Source: an uncultured Myxococcaceae bacterium | GTDB taxonomy: Bacteria > Myxococcota_A > Polyangia > Polyangiales > Ga0077539 | Assembly: GCA_945952225.1 (NCBI GenBank) | Contig: CAMFHP010000065.1 | Location: 1 to 46,398 of the forward strand | Direction: 5' to 3' | DNA: 46,398 nucleotides | Part shown: one piece after another, positions 21,672 through 30,097 of the stretch | Layout of the letters: the number at the start of each line of letters is the position of its first letter | Position numbering within the stretch: the stretch's first letter is position 1 | The notes under the pieces: model-generated | Database searches by the model: none | What the model saw: the letters and a program-made list of their open reading frames with translations, nothing else | Told to the model about the DNA's origin: nothing | Made by a program: the position numbers and the translations under genes

Positions 21672-22844
21672 TTACTCGCGGACCCCGATGTAACGGGCCA
21701 TGGGCGTCCGGGAAAGCAGGAGAACGCCCGCCCAGGACGACAGGTACACGAGGAGAAAGAGCACGACCTGCGTGCCGAGGCGCAGCCACGGGTCGTGGAG
21801 GTACTCCGCGATGTGCTCGTTGAAGTAGAGGGGCGGCACGCCGAGGGCCCGCGCGGCGAGCACCTTGAAGACCCGCGCCACGAGGGCGAACGAGATCGGG
21901 TGCAGGAGGTAGATGCCGAAGGTCTGCTGCCGCACGTTCATCGCGCGCGGTTCGAGGCGTCCCTGCACCTTGAAGATCAGCGCGAAGATCGCGAAGGAGT
22001 AGGCGACGTTGCTGAGTCGCAGGGTGCTGAGGTAGTCGAACTCGGCGCCGTAGCGCACGGCGAGGGTGCGCGCTTCGAACATCGAGAGCGCGTAGGTCAC
22101 CACGGCGAAGACCGTGAGCGTGGCCCACGAGCGCGCGGCCACGAAGGCCCGCACCGCCGCGAGGTTTCGACGGAGCTGATACCCGAGCCACAGGAACACG
22201 ATGAAGCCCGCGAAGGCCGTGTTGTGGCGCGTGTCGCTCCACCAGCGGGTGTAGAGGTTCAAGCCGTACGAGACCGACGCGACGCCGAGCGCGAGGCCGA
22301 ACCAGCGCGCGTTGAGCCAGCGGCGGAACATCAAGAGCGTCGCCAGCGACAGCAGGATGTTCGGCACGAACCAGTACGCGCTGGAGATCACCGTGTTCGA
22401 GAGGTGGTACCCGAAGGAGCGCATCGCCGCGCCGCGCGCGAGCCAGTCGAGGGCCAGCGACATCACGAGGTACACGCTCGACCACACGGCCCACGGCGCG
22501 AAGGTGGTGCTCAACCGACGGCGCATGTACGTGAGCGGCGTCTGCTCTTCGAGGCGATCGCCGAGCAGAAAGCCCGAGATCAGGAAGAAGCACACCGTCG
22601 CGAACTTGAGCGCCTGGTCGAGCGCCACGTTGAGGTAGCCCGTCGTCCAGTCGATGCTGAGCACCTCGGCGTGGATCGTGACGATCCCGATCATCGAGAT
22701 GAAGCGCACGTTCGTGACGAAGCTGTAGTCGGCCTTCGACTTCGCCTTCGCGGGCGCAGACACCGCCTCGGGTTGGGGCACATTGTCTGCCCCTGCGGCA
22801 GGGAGTTCGGCGGTCAGCGGCGCGCGCTCGGTGGTCGACGACAT
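21672..22844 (-). CDS. Acyltransferase-3 family integral membrane protein
   Basis: 390 aa. A Pro/Ala/Lys-rich cytoplasmic N-terminus (1-44) is followed by about ten hydrophobic helices. The first contains NVRFISMIGIVTIHAEVL with the conserved His, then CFFLISGFLLGDRL, FVPNILLSLATLL and FGIYLLHPISFALV. This is the acyltransferase-3/OafA-type fold that transfers acyl (often acetyl) groups to sugars of cell-surface glycans. The target is unknown. ATG 22844 is chosen because the residues just before it are short and unlike the family. The 78-bp gap to the downstream esterase gene contains a 5-bp hairpin (GGGTT at 21626 with AACCC at 21636), a weak terminator candidate. The pairing with an esterase is suggestive but unproven. 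Confidence 0.85.
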   Translation of the reverse strand: MSSTTERAPLTAELPAAGADNVPQPEAVSAPAKAKSKADYSFVTNVRFISMIGIVTIHAEVLSIDWTTGYLNVALDQALKFATVCFFLISGFLLGDRLEEQTPLTYMRRRLSTTFAPWAVWSSVYLVMSLALDWLARGAAMRSFGYHLSNTVISSAYWFVPNILLSLATLLMFRRWLNARWFGLALGVASVSYGLNLYTRWWSDTRHNTAFAGFIVFLWLGYQLRRNLAAVRAFVAARSWATLTVFAVVTYALSMFEARTLAVRYGAEFDYLSTLRLSNVAYSFAIFALIFKVQGRLEPRAMNVRQQTFGIYLLHPISFALVARVFKVLAARALGVPPLYFNEHIAEYLHDPWLRLGTQVVLFLLVYLSSWAGVLLLSRTPMARYIGVRE

Positions 22845-22950
22845 GGGTCGCCCACCATAGGAGCGCAGCGCGATTGAAGGGGTCAAGTTCCGGTCGCCGA
22901 TCACCCATTCGCAGTGCGTGATGGGTGCGCGGCGCGTCGGTGGGGAGGCG

Positions 22951-25900
22951 CTACGCGAGGGGCGTGACGGCCACCACGAGGGCGTCGCCGTCGACGTCGA
23001 AGCGCTCGACGTGGGCGCCCTCGGGAGACTCCACGAAGCGGATCGTGGAGAGGGTCTCGTCTTGCAGCCACGCGAGGCGCTTCGAAGCCGCGTCGAGGAG
23101 CTCTCCGCCCACCGACACGTCGAGGGCCACGCGCTGGTCGAGGCGCACGCGGGCCATCTTGCGCGCCATCTGGATGCGCCGACGCACCTCGCGGGCGAGG
23201 CCCTCTTCGCGCTGCTCGGGCGACACCGTGGGATCGAGCGCCACGGCCACCGTCGGGTGCGCCTGGAGCACGGCCCCGGCCTCGCGCGGCGCGCGGCGGA
23301 TCTCCACGTCGTCGAGGGTGATCGACTCGTTCGCGAGGGTGATCGACTCGCCCGCTTCGAGCGACTGGATCTGCTCCGCGGAGAGCTTCTCCACGAGGCC
23401 CGCGACCTCCTTCATCTTCTTGCCGAGGCGCGCGCCGAGCTTCTTGAAGTTGGCCTTCGCCGAGAGGGTCATCCACGCGCGCTCGTCGGCGCTCCACGCC
23501 ACCGACTGCACGTTGAGCTCGTCGGCGAGGTAGGCCGCGAGCGGTCGCATCGCGTCGAGCACGGCCCCGTCGTGGTGCACCACGGTGAGCGTGCGCAGCG
23601 GGATGCGTCCCTTCACGGCGATCTGCTCGCGGAGGTTGCGCCCCATGAGCACGGCCTGTTCGAGCCGCGCGACGGCGCCTTCGAGCGCGGGGTCACGGAG
23701 CGTCTCGTCGGCCTGCGGGTACGACTCCAGGTGCACGCTCGTGCGCGCGCCCTCGACGCCGCGCGAGAGGTTGCGGTGCATGACCTCGGCGAGAAAGGGC
23801 GTGAAGGGCGCCATGAGCTTCGCCGTGGTGAGCAGCACGTGGTGGAGCGTCTCGAACGCGAGGCGCTTGTCCTCGGGCATTCCATCGGCCCAGAAGTGCC
23901 GACGGTTGAACCGGATGTACGTGTTCGTGAGCCCCTCGATGAACGAGAGCAGACCGGGCACCACGTTGTAGAGCCGGTAGGCCTCCATCTCGCGGTTCGT
24001 GTCAGCGATGAGGGTGTTGAGCTTCGAGAGCACCCAGCGGTCGAGCACGTTCTCGCTCGCACGCGCGTCACCCCGCGGCGCGAATCCATCGAGCGAGGCG
24101 TAGCTCACGTAGAACGAGTAGGCGTTCCACCAGCGCAGGAGGATGCGCCGCACCACGTCGCGCACGCCCTTGTCGCTGAAGCGGAGCTCCTGCGCGCGCA
24201 CCACCGGCGAGTCGATGAGATAGAGCCGCAGCGCGTCGGCCCCGTGCTGCTCGATGAGCTCGTTGGGGTCGGGGTAGTTGCGCTTGCTCTTCGACATCTT
24301 CTGCCCGTCGTCGGCGAGCACGAGCCCGTTCACGACCACGTTCTTGAAGGGCGCCTTGTCGAAGAGCGCCGCGCCGAGAACCATCAGCGTGTAGAACCAC
24401 CCGCGCGTCTGATCGAGCCCCTCGGCGATGTAGTTCGCGGGGAACGACTGCTCGAACACCTCGACGTTCGTGCGCGGATATCCGTGCTGCGCGTAGGGCA
24501 TCGAGCCCGATTCGAACCAGCAGTCGAGCACCGGCTCGATGCGCTTGAGCGGCGACTTCCCCGTGGGCGACGGGATCTCGAGCTTGTCGATGAAGTGCGT
24601 GTGCAGGTCGGTGACCTTCGCGCCGGTGAGTCGCTCCAGCTCTTCGATGGAGCCCACGCACACGACCTCGCCCTCGGCGTTGCGCCACACGGGCAGGGGC
24701 GTTCCCCAGAAGCGGTTGCGCGAGATGGCCCAGTCGCGGGCGCCCGCGAGCCAGTTGCCGAAGCGCCCGTCGCGCAGATGGTCGGGCACCCAGCGCGTGG
24801 TGGCGTTGGCGGCCACGACGCGCTCGCGGATCGACTCGACGGAGACGAACCAGCTCTTCACCGCGCGGTAGATCAGCGGCGTGCCCGAGCGGTAGCAGAA
24901 CGGATAGCTGTGCGTGAGCGTGTCGTGGCGGAACAGCACCCCCTTCGCCTTGAGCGCGGCGATCACCACGGGGTCGGCCTCCTTGGGGAGGCGGCCTTCG
25001 AGGTCGGGACACTCCGCGGTGAAGCGCCCGTCGTCGTCGAGGGGGTTCGCGAGGCCGAGCTTGTTCGCCTTGCCCGCGCGGTAGTCGTCTTCGCCGAAGG
25101 CCGGCGCGATGTGCACCACGCCCGTGCCCGCGTCGAGGGTCACGTGGTCCGAGTGGATCACCCGGAACGCCCCCTCCCCCGCGCGCCCTTCGAAGTACGC
25201 GAAGAGGGGCTTGTAGCGCAGGCCCACGAGCGCCTCGCCCTTCACGGTCTCGATCACCGACGCGTCGTGCTTCGGCTTGCCGTGGTGAAAGAGCTGCTCC
25301 CAGAGCGCCGCCGCGAGGATGTACCGACGCCCCGTGGTGCGGTCGTCGAGCTTCACGTAGTCGTGGTCGCGGTGCACCGCGAGGCCGAGGTTCGACGGGA
25401 GCGTCCACGGGGTGGTCGTCCACGCGAGCACGAAGGTGTCGGGCTCCTCCGCGAGTTCGAAGGCCACGGTGAGCGCGGGGTCTTGCACGTCGCGGTAGTC
25501 GAGCCCCGCTTCGAAGTTCGACAGCGCCGTGGAGATGCCCACGGAGTACGGCACCACCTTGTGGTCTTCGTAGATGAGCCCCTTGTCCCAGAGCTGCCGG
25601 AACACCCACCACACGCTCTCCATGAACGTGGGGTCCATGGTGAAGTAGGCGTTCTCCATGTCGACCCAGCGGCCGATGCGGCGCACGGTGTGTTTCCACT
25701 CCGACGTGTAGCGCTTCACGATGCCGCGGCACGCTTCGTTGTAGGTGTCGACGCCGAGCGCGAGCACCTGCTTGCGGTCGCTCACCTTGAGCTGCTTGTT
25801 GATCTCCTGCTCGACGGGCAGACCGTGGCAGTCCCACCCGAAGCGACGCTCGACGTGGTACCCGCGCATGGTCCAGTAGCGCGGAACGATGTCCTTCAAG

Positions 25901-26115
25901 ATCCCCGCGAGCAGGTGGCCGTAGTGGGGCAGTCCCGTCGCGAAGGGAGGGCCGTCGTAGAAGCTGTAACGGGGCGCGCTGCGCGTGGCCTCCAGCGTGG
26001 CTTCGAAGGTCCTCTCGGCGTCCCACCACGAGAGCACGGTGCGCTCCTGGGCGGGGAGGTTCACGTCGGCGGAGACGGGCTCGTAACGCGAGGCGGTCGT
26101 GGCGTCGGTGCTCAT
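22951..26115 (-). CDS. ileS: Isoleucyl-tRNA synthetase, long (type-2-like) form
   Basis: Charges tRNA-Ile with isoleucine. 1054 aa, class I synthetase. The HIGH box is GLPHYGHLLAG (HYGH at 64-67) and KMSKS is at 606-610 in DGQKMSKSKRNYPDP. The editing domain is the long insert between ~190 and 400, with TTPWTLPSNL. The C-terminal part (~700-1054) is the type-2 anticodon and C-terminal domain with DVEIRRAPREAG and ARKMARVRLDQRVAL; I see no C-terminal zinc-finger Cys cluster as in type-1 bacterial IleRS. The length and the missing zinc finger place it with eukaryote-like IleS2, a group generally less sensitive to mupirocin. ATG 26115 starts MSTDATT; the longer frame to 26178 lacks support. Confidence 0.96.
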   Translation of the reverse strand: MSTDATTASRYEPVSADVNLPAQERTVLSWWDAERTFEATLEATRSAPRYSFYDGPPFATGLPHYGHLLAGILKDIVPRYWTMRGYHVERRFGWDCHGLPVEQEINKQLKVSDRKQVLALGVDTYNEACRGIVKRYTSEWKHTVRRIGRWVDMENAYFTMDPTFMESVWWVFRQLWDKGLIYEDHKVVPYSVGISTALSNFEAGLDYRDVQDPALTVAFELAEEPDTFVLAWTTTPWTLPSNLGLAVHRDHDYVKLDDRTTGRRYILAAALWEQLFHHGKPKHDASVIETVKGEALVGLRYKPLFAYFEGRAGEGAFRVIHSDHVTLDAGTGVVHIAPAFGEDDYRAGKANKLGLANPLDDDGRFTAECPDLEGRLPKEADPVVIAALKAKGVLFRHDTLTHSYPFCYRSGTPLIYRAVKSWFVSVESIRERVVAANATTRWVPDHLRDGRFGNWLAGARDWAISRNRFWGTPLPVWRNAEGEVVCVGSIEELERLTGAKVTDLHTHFIDKLEIPSPTGKSPLKRIEPVLDCWFESGSMPYAQHGYPRTNVEVFEQSFPANYIAEGLDQTRGWFYTLMVLGAALFDKAPFKNVVVNGLVLADDGQKMSKSKRNYPDPNELIEQHGADALRLYLIDSPVVRAQELRFSDKGVRDVVRRILLRWWNAYSFYVSYASLDGFAPRGDARASENVLDRWVLSKLNTLIADTNREMEAYRLYNVVPGLLSFIEGLTNTYIRFNRRHFWADGMPEDKRLAFETLHHVLLTTAKLMAPFTPFLAEVMHRNLSRGVEGARTSVHLESYPQADETLRDPALEGAVARLEQAVLMGRNLREQIAVKGRIPLRTLTVVHHDGAVLDAMRPLAAYLADELNVQSVAWSADERAWMTLSAKANFKKLGARLGKKMKEVAGLVEKLSAEQIQSLEAGESITLANESITLDDVEIRRAPREAGAVLQAHPTVAVALDPTVSPEQREEGLAREVRRRIQMARKMARVRLDQRVALDVSVGGELLDAASKRLAWLQDETLSTIRFVESPEGAHVERFDVDGDALVVAVTPLA

Positions 26116-26210
26116 AAAAATGGAGGCGGAGGGTGCGACGCGCGCGGCCACACGGTCAAGGCGCGAGTCGACGGCCAACGCCTCGCGCGGAGCGTCGGTA
26201 CAATGCCCCC

Positions 26211-26510
26211 ATGAAGCGCACTCAACAGTGCCCCAAGTGTTCGGGGCGACGGCTCTGGGTGGTCTCTCCGTGGCGCGTGCCCGCGGAGTACGCGGGCGGT
26301 GAGACCGCGCCCCTCGCGTTCAACGTGAGCGCCGAGGGCTTTCTCGGCATGCCGAAGTACAACGCCGTCGGCGCCCTCGAACTCTGGACCTGCGAGGCCT
26401 GCGGCTACAGCGAGTTCTGGGCGACGGGCGCGCGCGAGCTCCGCGAAGACCCCTCGCGCGGCATCTCGCTCGTCGACAGCACGGTGAAGGGCGCCGGGCC
26501 CTTCCGATGA
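26211..26510 (+). CDS. Small zinc-ribbon protein
   Basis: 99 aa. Two Cys pairs, CPKC (7-10) and CEAC (~64-67), form a likely zinc ribbon. Between them is a strand-rich stretch (LWVVSPWRVP, APLAFNVSAEGF) and GALELWTCEACGYSEFWA. Similar short ribbon proteins are common in Myxococcota; none I know has an assigned function. Divergent from ileS with only 95 bp between the start codons. The stop overlaps the start of the next membrane protein gene (ATGA), so the two are translationally coupled. Confidence 0.8.
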   Translation: MKRTQQCPKCSGRRLWVVSPWRVPAEYAGGETAPLAFNVSAEGFLGMPKYNAVGALELWTCEACGYSEFWATGARELREDPSRGISLVDSTVKGAGPFR

Positions 26511-27331
26511 GCCCGCGCCTTCGCACGCTCCTCGCCGCCGCCGCGGGCCTCGGCGCCGCCGCATGCTTCGCCGTCGACGTGCACACGGGACCGTGGTGGT
26601 TCCCCGTGGGCGCGCTCGGTCTCGCGGCGGTGTTCGCGCACGTTCCCCACCTCGGTGCGCAGCTCGCGGCGCGCGGGTTCTGGTGGTCGAACCTCGTGCT
26701 CGGGGTGCTGTTCTGCGTGTTCGACAGCGGCACGCAGCGCACGGCCTCCTTCGGGCTCACCACGGGCGCCGCCGTCGCGCTCCTCCTCGCCCCTGCGAGC
26801 GCGCTTCAAGAAGCAGCCGCGCGTGCGAAGTACCGCCCGGGACTCTCGCCCCTCACGTTGCAGCTCCTCATGGTGCTCGCGATCGCCGACGCCGAGACCC
26901 TCGGACTCTTCGCCGTCGCGAGCGCGCACGACCGTAGCGCACCCTACGAAACCCTGGTGTACGCCCTCGGCGCCGCGGGCTTTCTCGCGGGCTTCGTGGG
27001 GCTCTACCGCCTCGCGCTCTGGGGCGTGCTCGCCTCGTGGGTGACGGCCGCGGCGGTGCTCACCGCGGTGCTCGCAGGATTCGGCTTCGACCGCGACCTC
27101 CGCACGGCCCTCGCGCTGCTCTCGACGCTCCAACTCGTGGCGCCGCTGCCCATGCTCGTCGCGCTCGTTCGCAGGCGCCCGCCGCGGCCCGCACGGGTGC
27201 CGCGCGCGTGGCTCTCGACCGCCGCCGTGCTGTTCGTGTGGAGCGTCGCGATGATCTCCCTCGCGCGTCACCCCGCGGCGGCGTCGTACCACCCGGCCAT
27301 CGCGGTGCCCGCTTCCGAAGTTCCGCACTGA
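26507..27331 (+). CDS. Integral membrane protein, paralogue of the next gene
   Basis: 274 aa with about eight hydrophobic helices and no catalytic motif that I recognise. Conserved marks shared with the gene at 27387 are GAQLAAR.xWWS.L.LGV, ALTTG.A.ALL, LQLLMVL..ADA.T and LQLVAP.PMLVA, plus LSTAAV near the end. The ATG at 26507 overlaps the stop of the zinc-ribbon gene. The two membrane proteins are a tandem duplication of an unknown family. C-terminal residues after the last helix (HPAAASYHPAIAVPASEVPH) are probably extracytoplasmic. Confidence 0.78.
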   Translation: MSPRLRTLLAAAAGLGAAACFAVDVHTGPWWFPVGALGLAAVFAHVPHLGAQLAARGFWWSNLVLGVLFCVFDSGTQRTASFGLTTGAAVALLLAPASALQEAAARAKYRPGLSPLTLQLLMVLAIADAETLGLFAVASAHDRSAPYETLVYALGAAGFLAGFVGLYRLALWGVLASWVTAAAVLTAVLAGFGFDRDLRTALALLSTLQLVAPLPMLVALVRRRPPRPARVPRAWLSTAAVLFVWSVAMISLARHPAAASYHPAIAVPASEVPH

Positions 27332-27386
27332 TCGCACGCGCTCCGACGCTCCCACGACCGCGCGTCGTGACGGTAGAGTCACCGCG

Positions 27387-28172
27387 ATGAACGCCACGCT
27401 CCGCAACGCGCTCGCGGGCCTCGGCGCCCTCGCGGGGGCGGCCGCGCTCCTGACCCTCCCGCACCTCGGACCGCTCTGGATCCCCCTCGTCACGCTCGTC
27501 GTCTCCGCGGCCCTCGCGCTGGCCCCGCAGCTCGGCGCGCAGCTCGCCGCGCGCAGCGTGTGGTGGTCGACGCTCCTGCTCGGCGTCGTGCTCTGCGCGG
27601 GTCCCCACGTCGACGCGCACTGCGCCGCGCTCGCGCTCACCACGGGCTGCGCCCTCGCGCTGCTCACCGCCGACCGATCGTCGATGCGCGAGGCCGCGAC
27701 GCGCGCGGGCCTCGTCGCACAACACGGCGTCTCGACGCTCCAGCTCCTGATGGTGCTCACGCTCGCCGACGCGCAGACCTTCGCGGTGTTCCTCGCCGAT
27801 GCGAACCCGGGCGACCTCGCCTCGCCCTACACGCGCTTCTTCCTCGCGGGCGTGCTGGGTTTCACCGCGGCCTTCGTGGGCCTCTCACGCCGCAAGGGGT
27901 GGGGCGTCGCCGCCTCGATGACCACCGCCGCGGGCCTCCTCGCGTGGGCGCTCGCCACGCACCGCGACGCGCAGGAGTCCGCGGTCGTCGCCCTCTTCGC
28001 GCTCCTCGCGCTGCAGCTCGTGGCGCCCGTTCCCATGCTCGTCGCCGCGGCGCTCCGACGTCCGCTGCCCGCGCTCCCGGCGCGCCTTCGCACGCGACTC
28101 TCGACCGCCGCGGTGGTCGCCATGTGGCTCCTCGGCGCACTCGCCGCGCACAGCACGTCTGCGTCGCGCTGA
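27387..28172 (+). CDS. Integral membrane protein, paralogue of the previous gene
   Basis: 261 aa, about eight hydrophobic helices. It aligns over its whole length with the gene at 26507: the helix with QLGAQLAARSVWWSTLLLGV, TTGCALALL, VSTLQLLMVLTLADAQTF, ALQLVAPVPMLVAAALR and RLSTAAVV are at the same relative positions. Loops differ strongly, so the duplication is old. It begins 55 bp after its paralogue and may be in the same transcript. The function is unknown; no transporter signature is visible. Confidence 0.78.
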   Translation: MNATLRNALAGLGALAGAAALLTLPHLGPLWIPLVTLVVSAALALAPQLGAQLAARSVWWSTLLLGVVLCAGPHVDAHCAALALTTGCALALLTADRSSMREAATRAGLVAQHGVSTLQLLMVLTLADAQTFAVFLADANPGDLASPYTRFFLAGVLGFTAAFVGLSRRKGWGVAASMTTAAGLLAWALATHRDAQESAVVALFALLALQLVAPVPMLVAAALRRPLPALPARLRTRLSTAAVVAMWLLGALAAHSTSASR

Positions 28173-28306
28173 CCTCCGCAACCTCAACGCGCTCGATGGG
28201 GCCCATCGGTGCGCCCGATCCGCACCCGCTGCACGGAGAGAGTGCCATTCGTGCCGCACTGCGGCTATTGTCCCCGCCCGCTTTCACTTGCGAGGGGAAC
28301 ATCACG

Positions 28307-29053
28307 ATGAACCAGCCGATCTCTGACAAGCCGGGCCTCACGCGCCGCGAACTCCTGACCGTCGGCGCCGCCGTGGTGGCCGTGGCCGCCTGCGGTGACG
28401 ACGGCAGCAGCACGCCCGCCGACGCCGCGACCGTGACCGACAGCGCCGTGCAGCCTGACAGCGCCGTGCAGCCCGACGCGGCCGCCGACAGCGCCGTGCA
28501 GCCCGACGCCGCGCGGACCGACAGCGCCACGCCCACCGACGCCACGCAGACCGACAGCGCCACGCCCACCGACGCCACGCAGACCGACAGCGCCACGCCC
28601 GCCGATGCGGCCGCCGATGCGAGCACGGGCACCGATGCGAGCACCGGCACCGACGCGGCCGCCGACAGCGCCACCACGCCCGATGCGACCCCCGATGCGG
28701 CCGTCGCGTGTCCGCCCGCGGGCGCCACGATGCTCGGCGCGCTCAGCGCGTTCGCCGTGGGGAGCTGGCGCAACGTGAAGGCCGCCAACGTGATCGTCGG
28801 AAGGGACTCGCGCGGCCTCTTCGCCTACAGCGCGCGCTGCACGCACTCGGGATGCACCGTGCCCGCGCCCGCGTCGTCGACGGCGGGCTCGACCTGCCCC
28901 TGCCACGGCTCGCGCTACAACGCCGATGGCATGGTCACCGGCGGCCCCGCGGCGCGCTCTCTCGACAACTACGAGGTGATCGTGTGCGGCGGCAACGTGT
29001 ACCTGAACATGGCGCGCACCGTCGCCGTGGGAACGCGCGCCGCCGTCTCCTGA
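28307..29053 (+). CDS. Rieske [2Fe-2S] protein with Tat/lipoprotein signal and long Asp/Thr linker
   Basis: 248 aa. The N-terminus has a twin-arginine motif (LTRRELL) and a hydrophobic run ending AVAAC (Cys29), so a Tat-exported lipoprotein is likely. Residues 36-132 are a low-complexity stalk of TDSA, PTDATQ and TGTDAS repeats. The Rieske domain (135-248) has CTHSGC (Cys178, His180) and CPCHGS (Cys197, His200); Cys183 and Cys199 fit the disulphide pair of bc1-type Rieske proteins. The ending GGPAARSLDNYEV is typical. It probably passes electrons on the outer face of the membrane; the partner is not visible here. GAGGGG is 10 nt upstream of ATG 28307. Confidence 0.9.
   Translation: MNQPISDKPGLTRRELLTVGAAVVAVAACGDDGSSTPADAATVTDSAVQPDSAVQPDAAADSAVQPDAARTDSATPTDATQTDSATPTDATQTDSATPADAAADASTGTDASTGTDAAADSATTPDATPDAAVACPPAGATMLGALSAFAVGSWRNVKAANVIVGRDSRGLFAYSARCTHSGCTVPAPASSTAGSTCPCHGSRYNADGMVTGGPAARSLDNYEVIVCGGNVYLNMARTVAVGTRAAVS
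28517..28582 (+). repeat. Two perfect 33-bp tandem repeats in the Rieske linker
   Basis: The units 28517-28549 and 28550-28582 are identical; a third, partial copy starts at 28583. Each encodes the 11-residue unit TDSATPTDATQ. A shorter unit encoding DSAVQPD lies just upstream. Identical copies suggest recent expansion by slippage or recombination. Confidence 0.9.
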
Positions 29054-29173
29054 TCGCCCGCGGATTCAGCCGTTCCGCGGCTGCGGACGAAGATCCACCC
29101 CGCCCGGTCTTGTCGTAAATCTGTCAACTCCACGCAGGTCGTGTATGGGAGTGCTCCGAGGCTACGGAGGCCC

Positions 29174-30088
29174 ATGACACAGCCGCTCTTCTCGCGTGGT
29201 GAGCTCGTCGCGTCGCAGTTCGAAGTGCGTGAACTGCTGGGCGCCGGAAGCATGGGACAGGTGTTCGACGCCCACGATGTCGCGCTCAACCGCCGCGTGG
29301 CCCTCAAGGCCGCGCACCCGCGCCACGACCGCGCGCTGCTGCGTCAGGAGGCGCAGGGAATCGCCGCCGTGCGACACCCCGGCGTGCCTGCGATCTACGC
29401 GATCGGCGAGCACCGCGGCGTGGCCTTCTTCGCGATGGAGCGCCTCTTCGGCGAGACCCTCGAAGCGCGCATCGAGGCGATGCAGATGGAGGGCGACCTC
29501 TTCGCCGTCACCGACGCGATCGACCTGCTCACGCGCCTCGCCGACACGCTCGCGGCCGTGCACGCCGCGGGCATCGCGCACCGTGACGTGAAGCCCGCCA
29601 ACGTGATGCTCACCGTCGGAGACCGCGTGGTGCTCACGGACTTCGGCATCGTGGCGCAGGAGCGTGCGGTGAGCGCCCGCGCGCCCCTCGTCGGCACGCT
29701 GGAGTACACCGCGCCCGAGGTGATCCGCGGCGCCATGGAGCCGGGCAACGCGTTCCTCACCGACGTGTATGCGTTCGGGGTGATGGCGTACGAGCTCGTG
29801 GCCGGTCGCAGACCCTTCGAAGCCGAGACCTCCGCGGAGCTTCTCGATCTGCACCTCCACGCGATGCCCGATCCCCTCTCCGACCTGCGCGACGACGTGC
29901 CGCCGCTCTTCGAAGCCCTCCTCCGCGAGCTTCTGGAGAAGGATCCCCACGACCGTCCGCACTCCATGACCTCGGTGCTCCGCCGCCTGCGCGACCCCGC
30001 GATGCGCTCGCTCACGGCCACGCGAAGCTCGCCCCCCGAGGGCGTGCGCATCACGCTCCCGCCGCCCGCGTTCCGCCGCGCGCGGTGA
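29174..30088 (+). CDS. Ser/Thr protein kinase (PKN-like)
   Basis: 304 aa, kinase domain only, without a membrane helix or C-terminal sensor. All key motifs are seen: Gly loop GAGSMGQV (23-30), Lys45 in VALK, catalytic HRDVKPANV (Asp138), DFG (156-158), and TAPE (179-182). The activation segment between DFG and APE contains SARAPLVGT. The C-terminal 35 residues are basic and Pro-rich. ATG 29174 has GGAGG only 3 nt upstream; GTG 29141 is an upstream alternative giving 11 extra residues. Such kinases are numerous in myxobacteria and regulate development, secretion and metabolism. Substrates are unknown. The type VI locus starting 1.1 kb further has an FHA protein that could read Thr phosphorylation, but that link is only positional. 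Confidence 0.92.
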   Translation: MTQPLFSRGELVASQFEVRELLGAGSMGQVFDAHDVALNRRVALKAAHPRHDRALLRQEAQGIAAVRHPGVPAIYAIGEHRGVAFFAMERLFGETLEARIEAMQMEGDLFAVTDAIDLLTRLADTLAAVHAAGIAHRDVKPANVMLTVGDRVVLTDFGIVAQERAVSARAPLVGTLEYTAPEVIRGAMEPGNAFLTDVYAFGVMAYELVAGRRPFEAETSAELLDLHLHAMPDPLSDLRDDVPPLFEALLRELLEKDPHDRPHSMTSVLRRLRDPAMRSLTATRSSPPEGVRITLPPPAFRRAR

Positions 30089-30097
30089 CGTACTCTG

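Noticed and set aside
28407-28702. Independent repeat element or CRISPR in the Rieske gene
   Set aside because: The repeats are in frame and code for a linker; period is 33 bp with no spacers, so they are coding microsatellite-like repeats.
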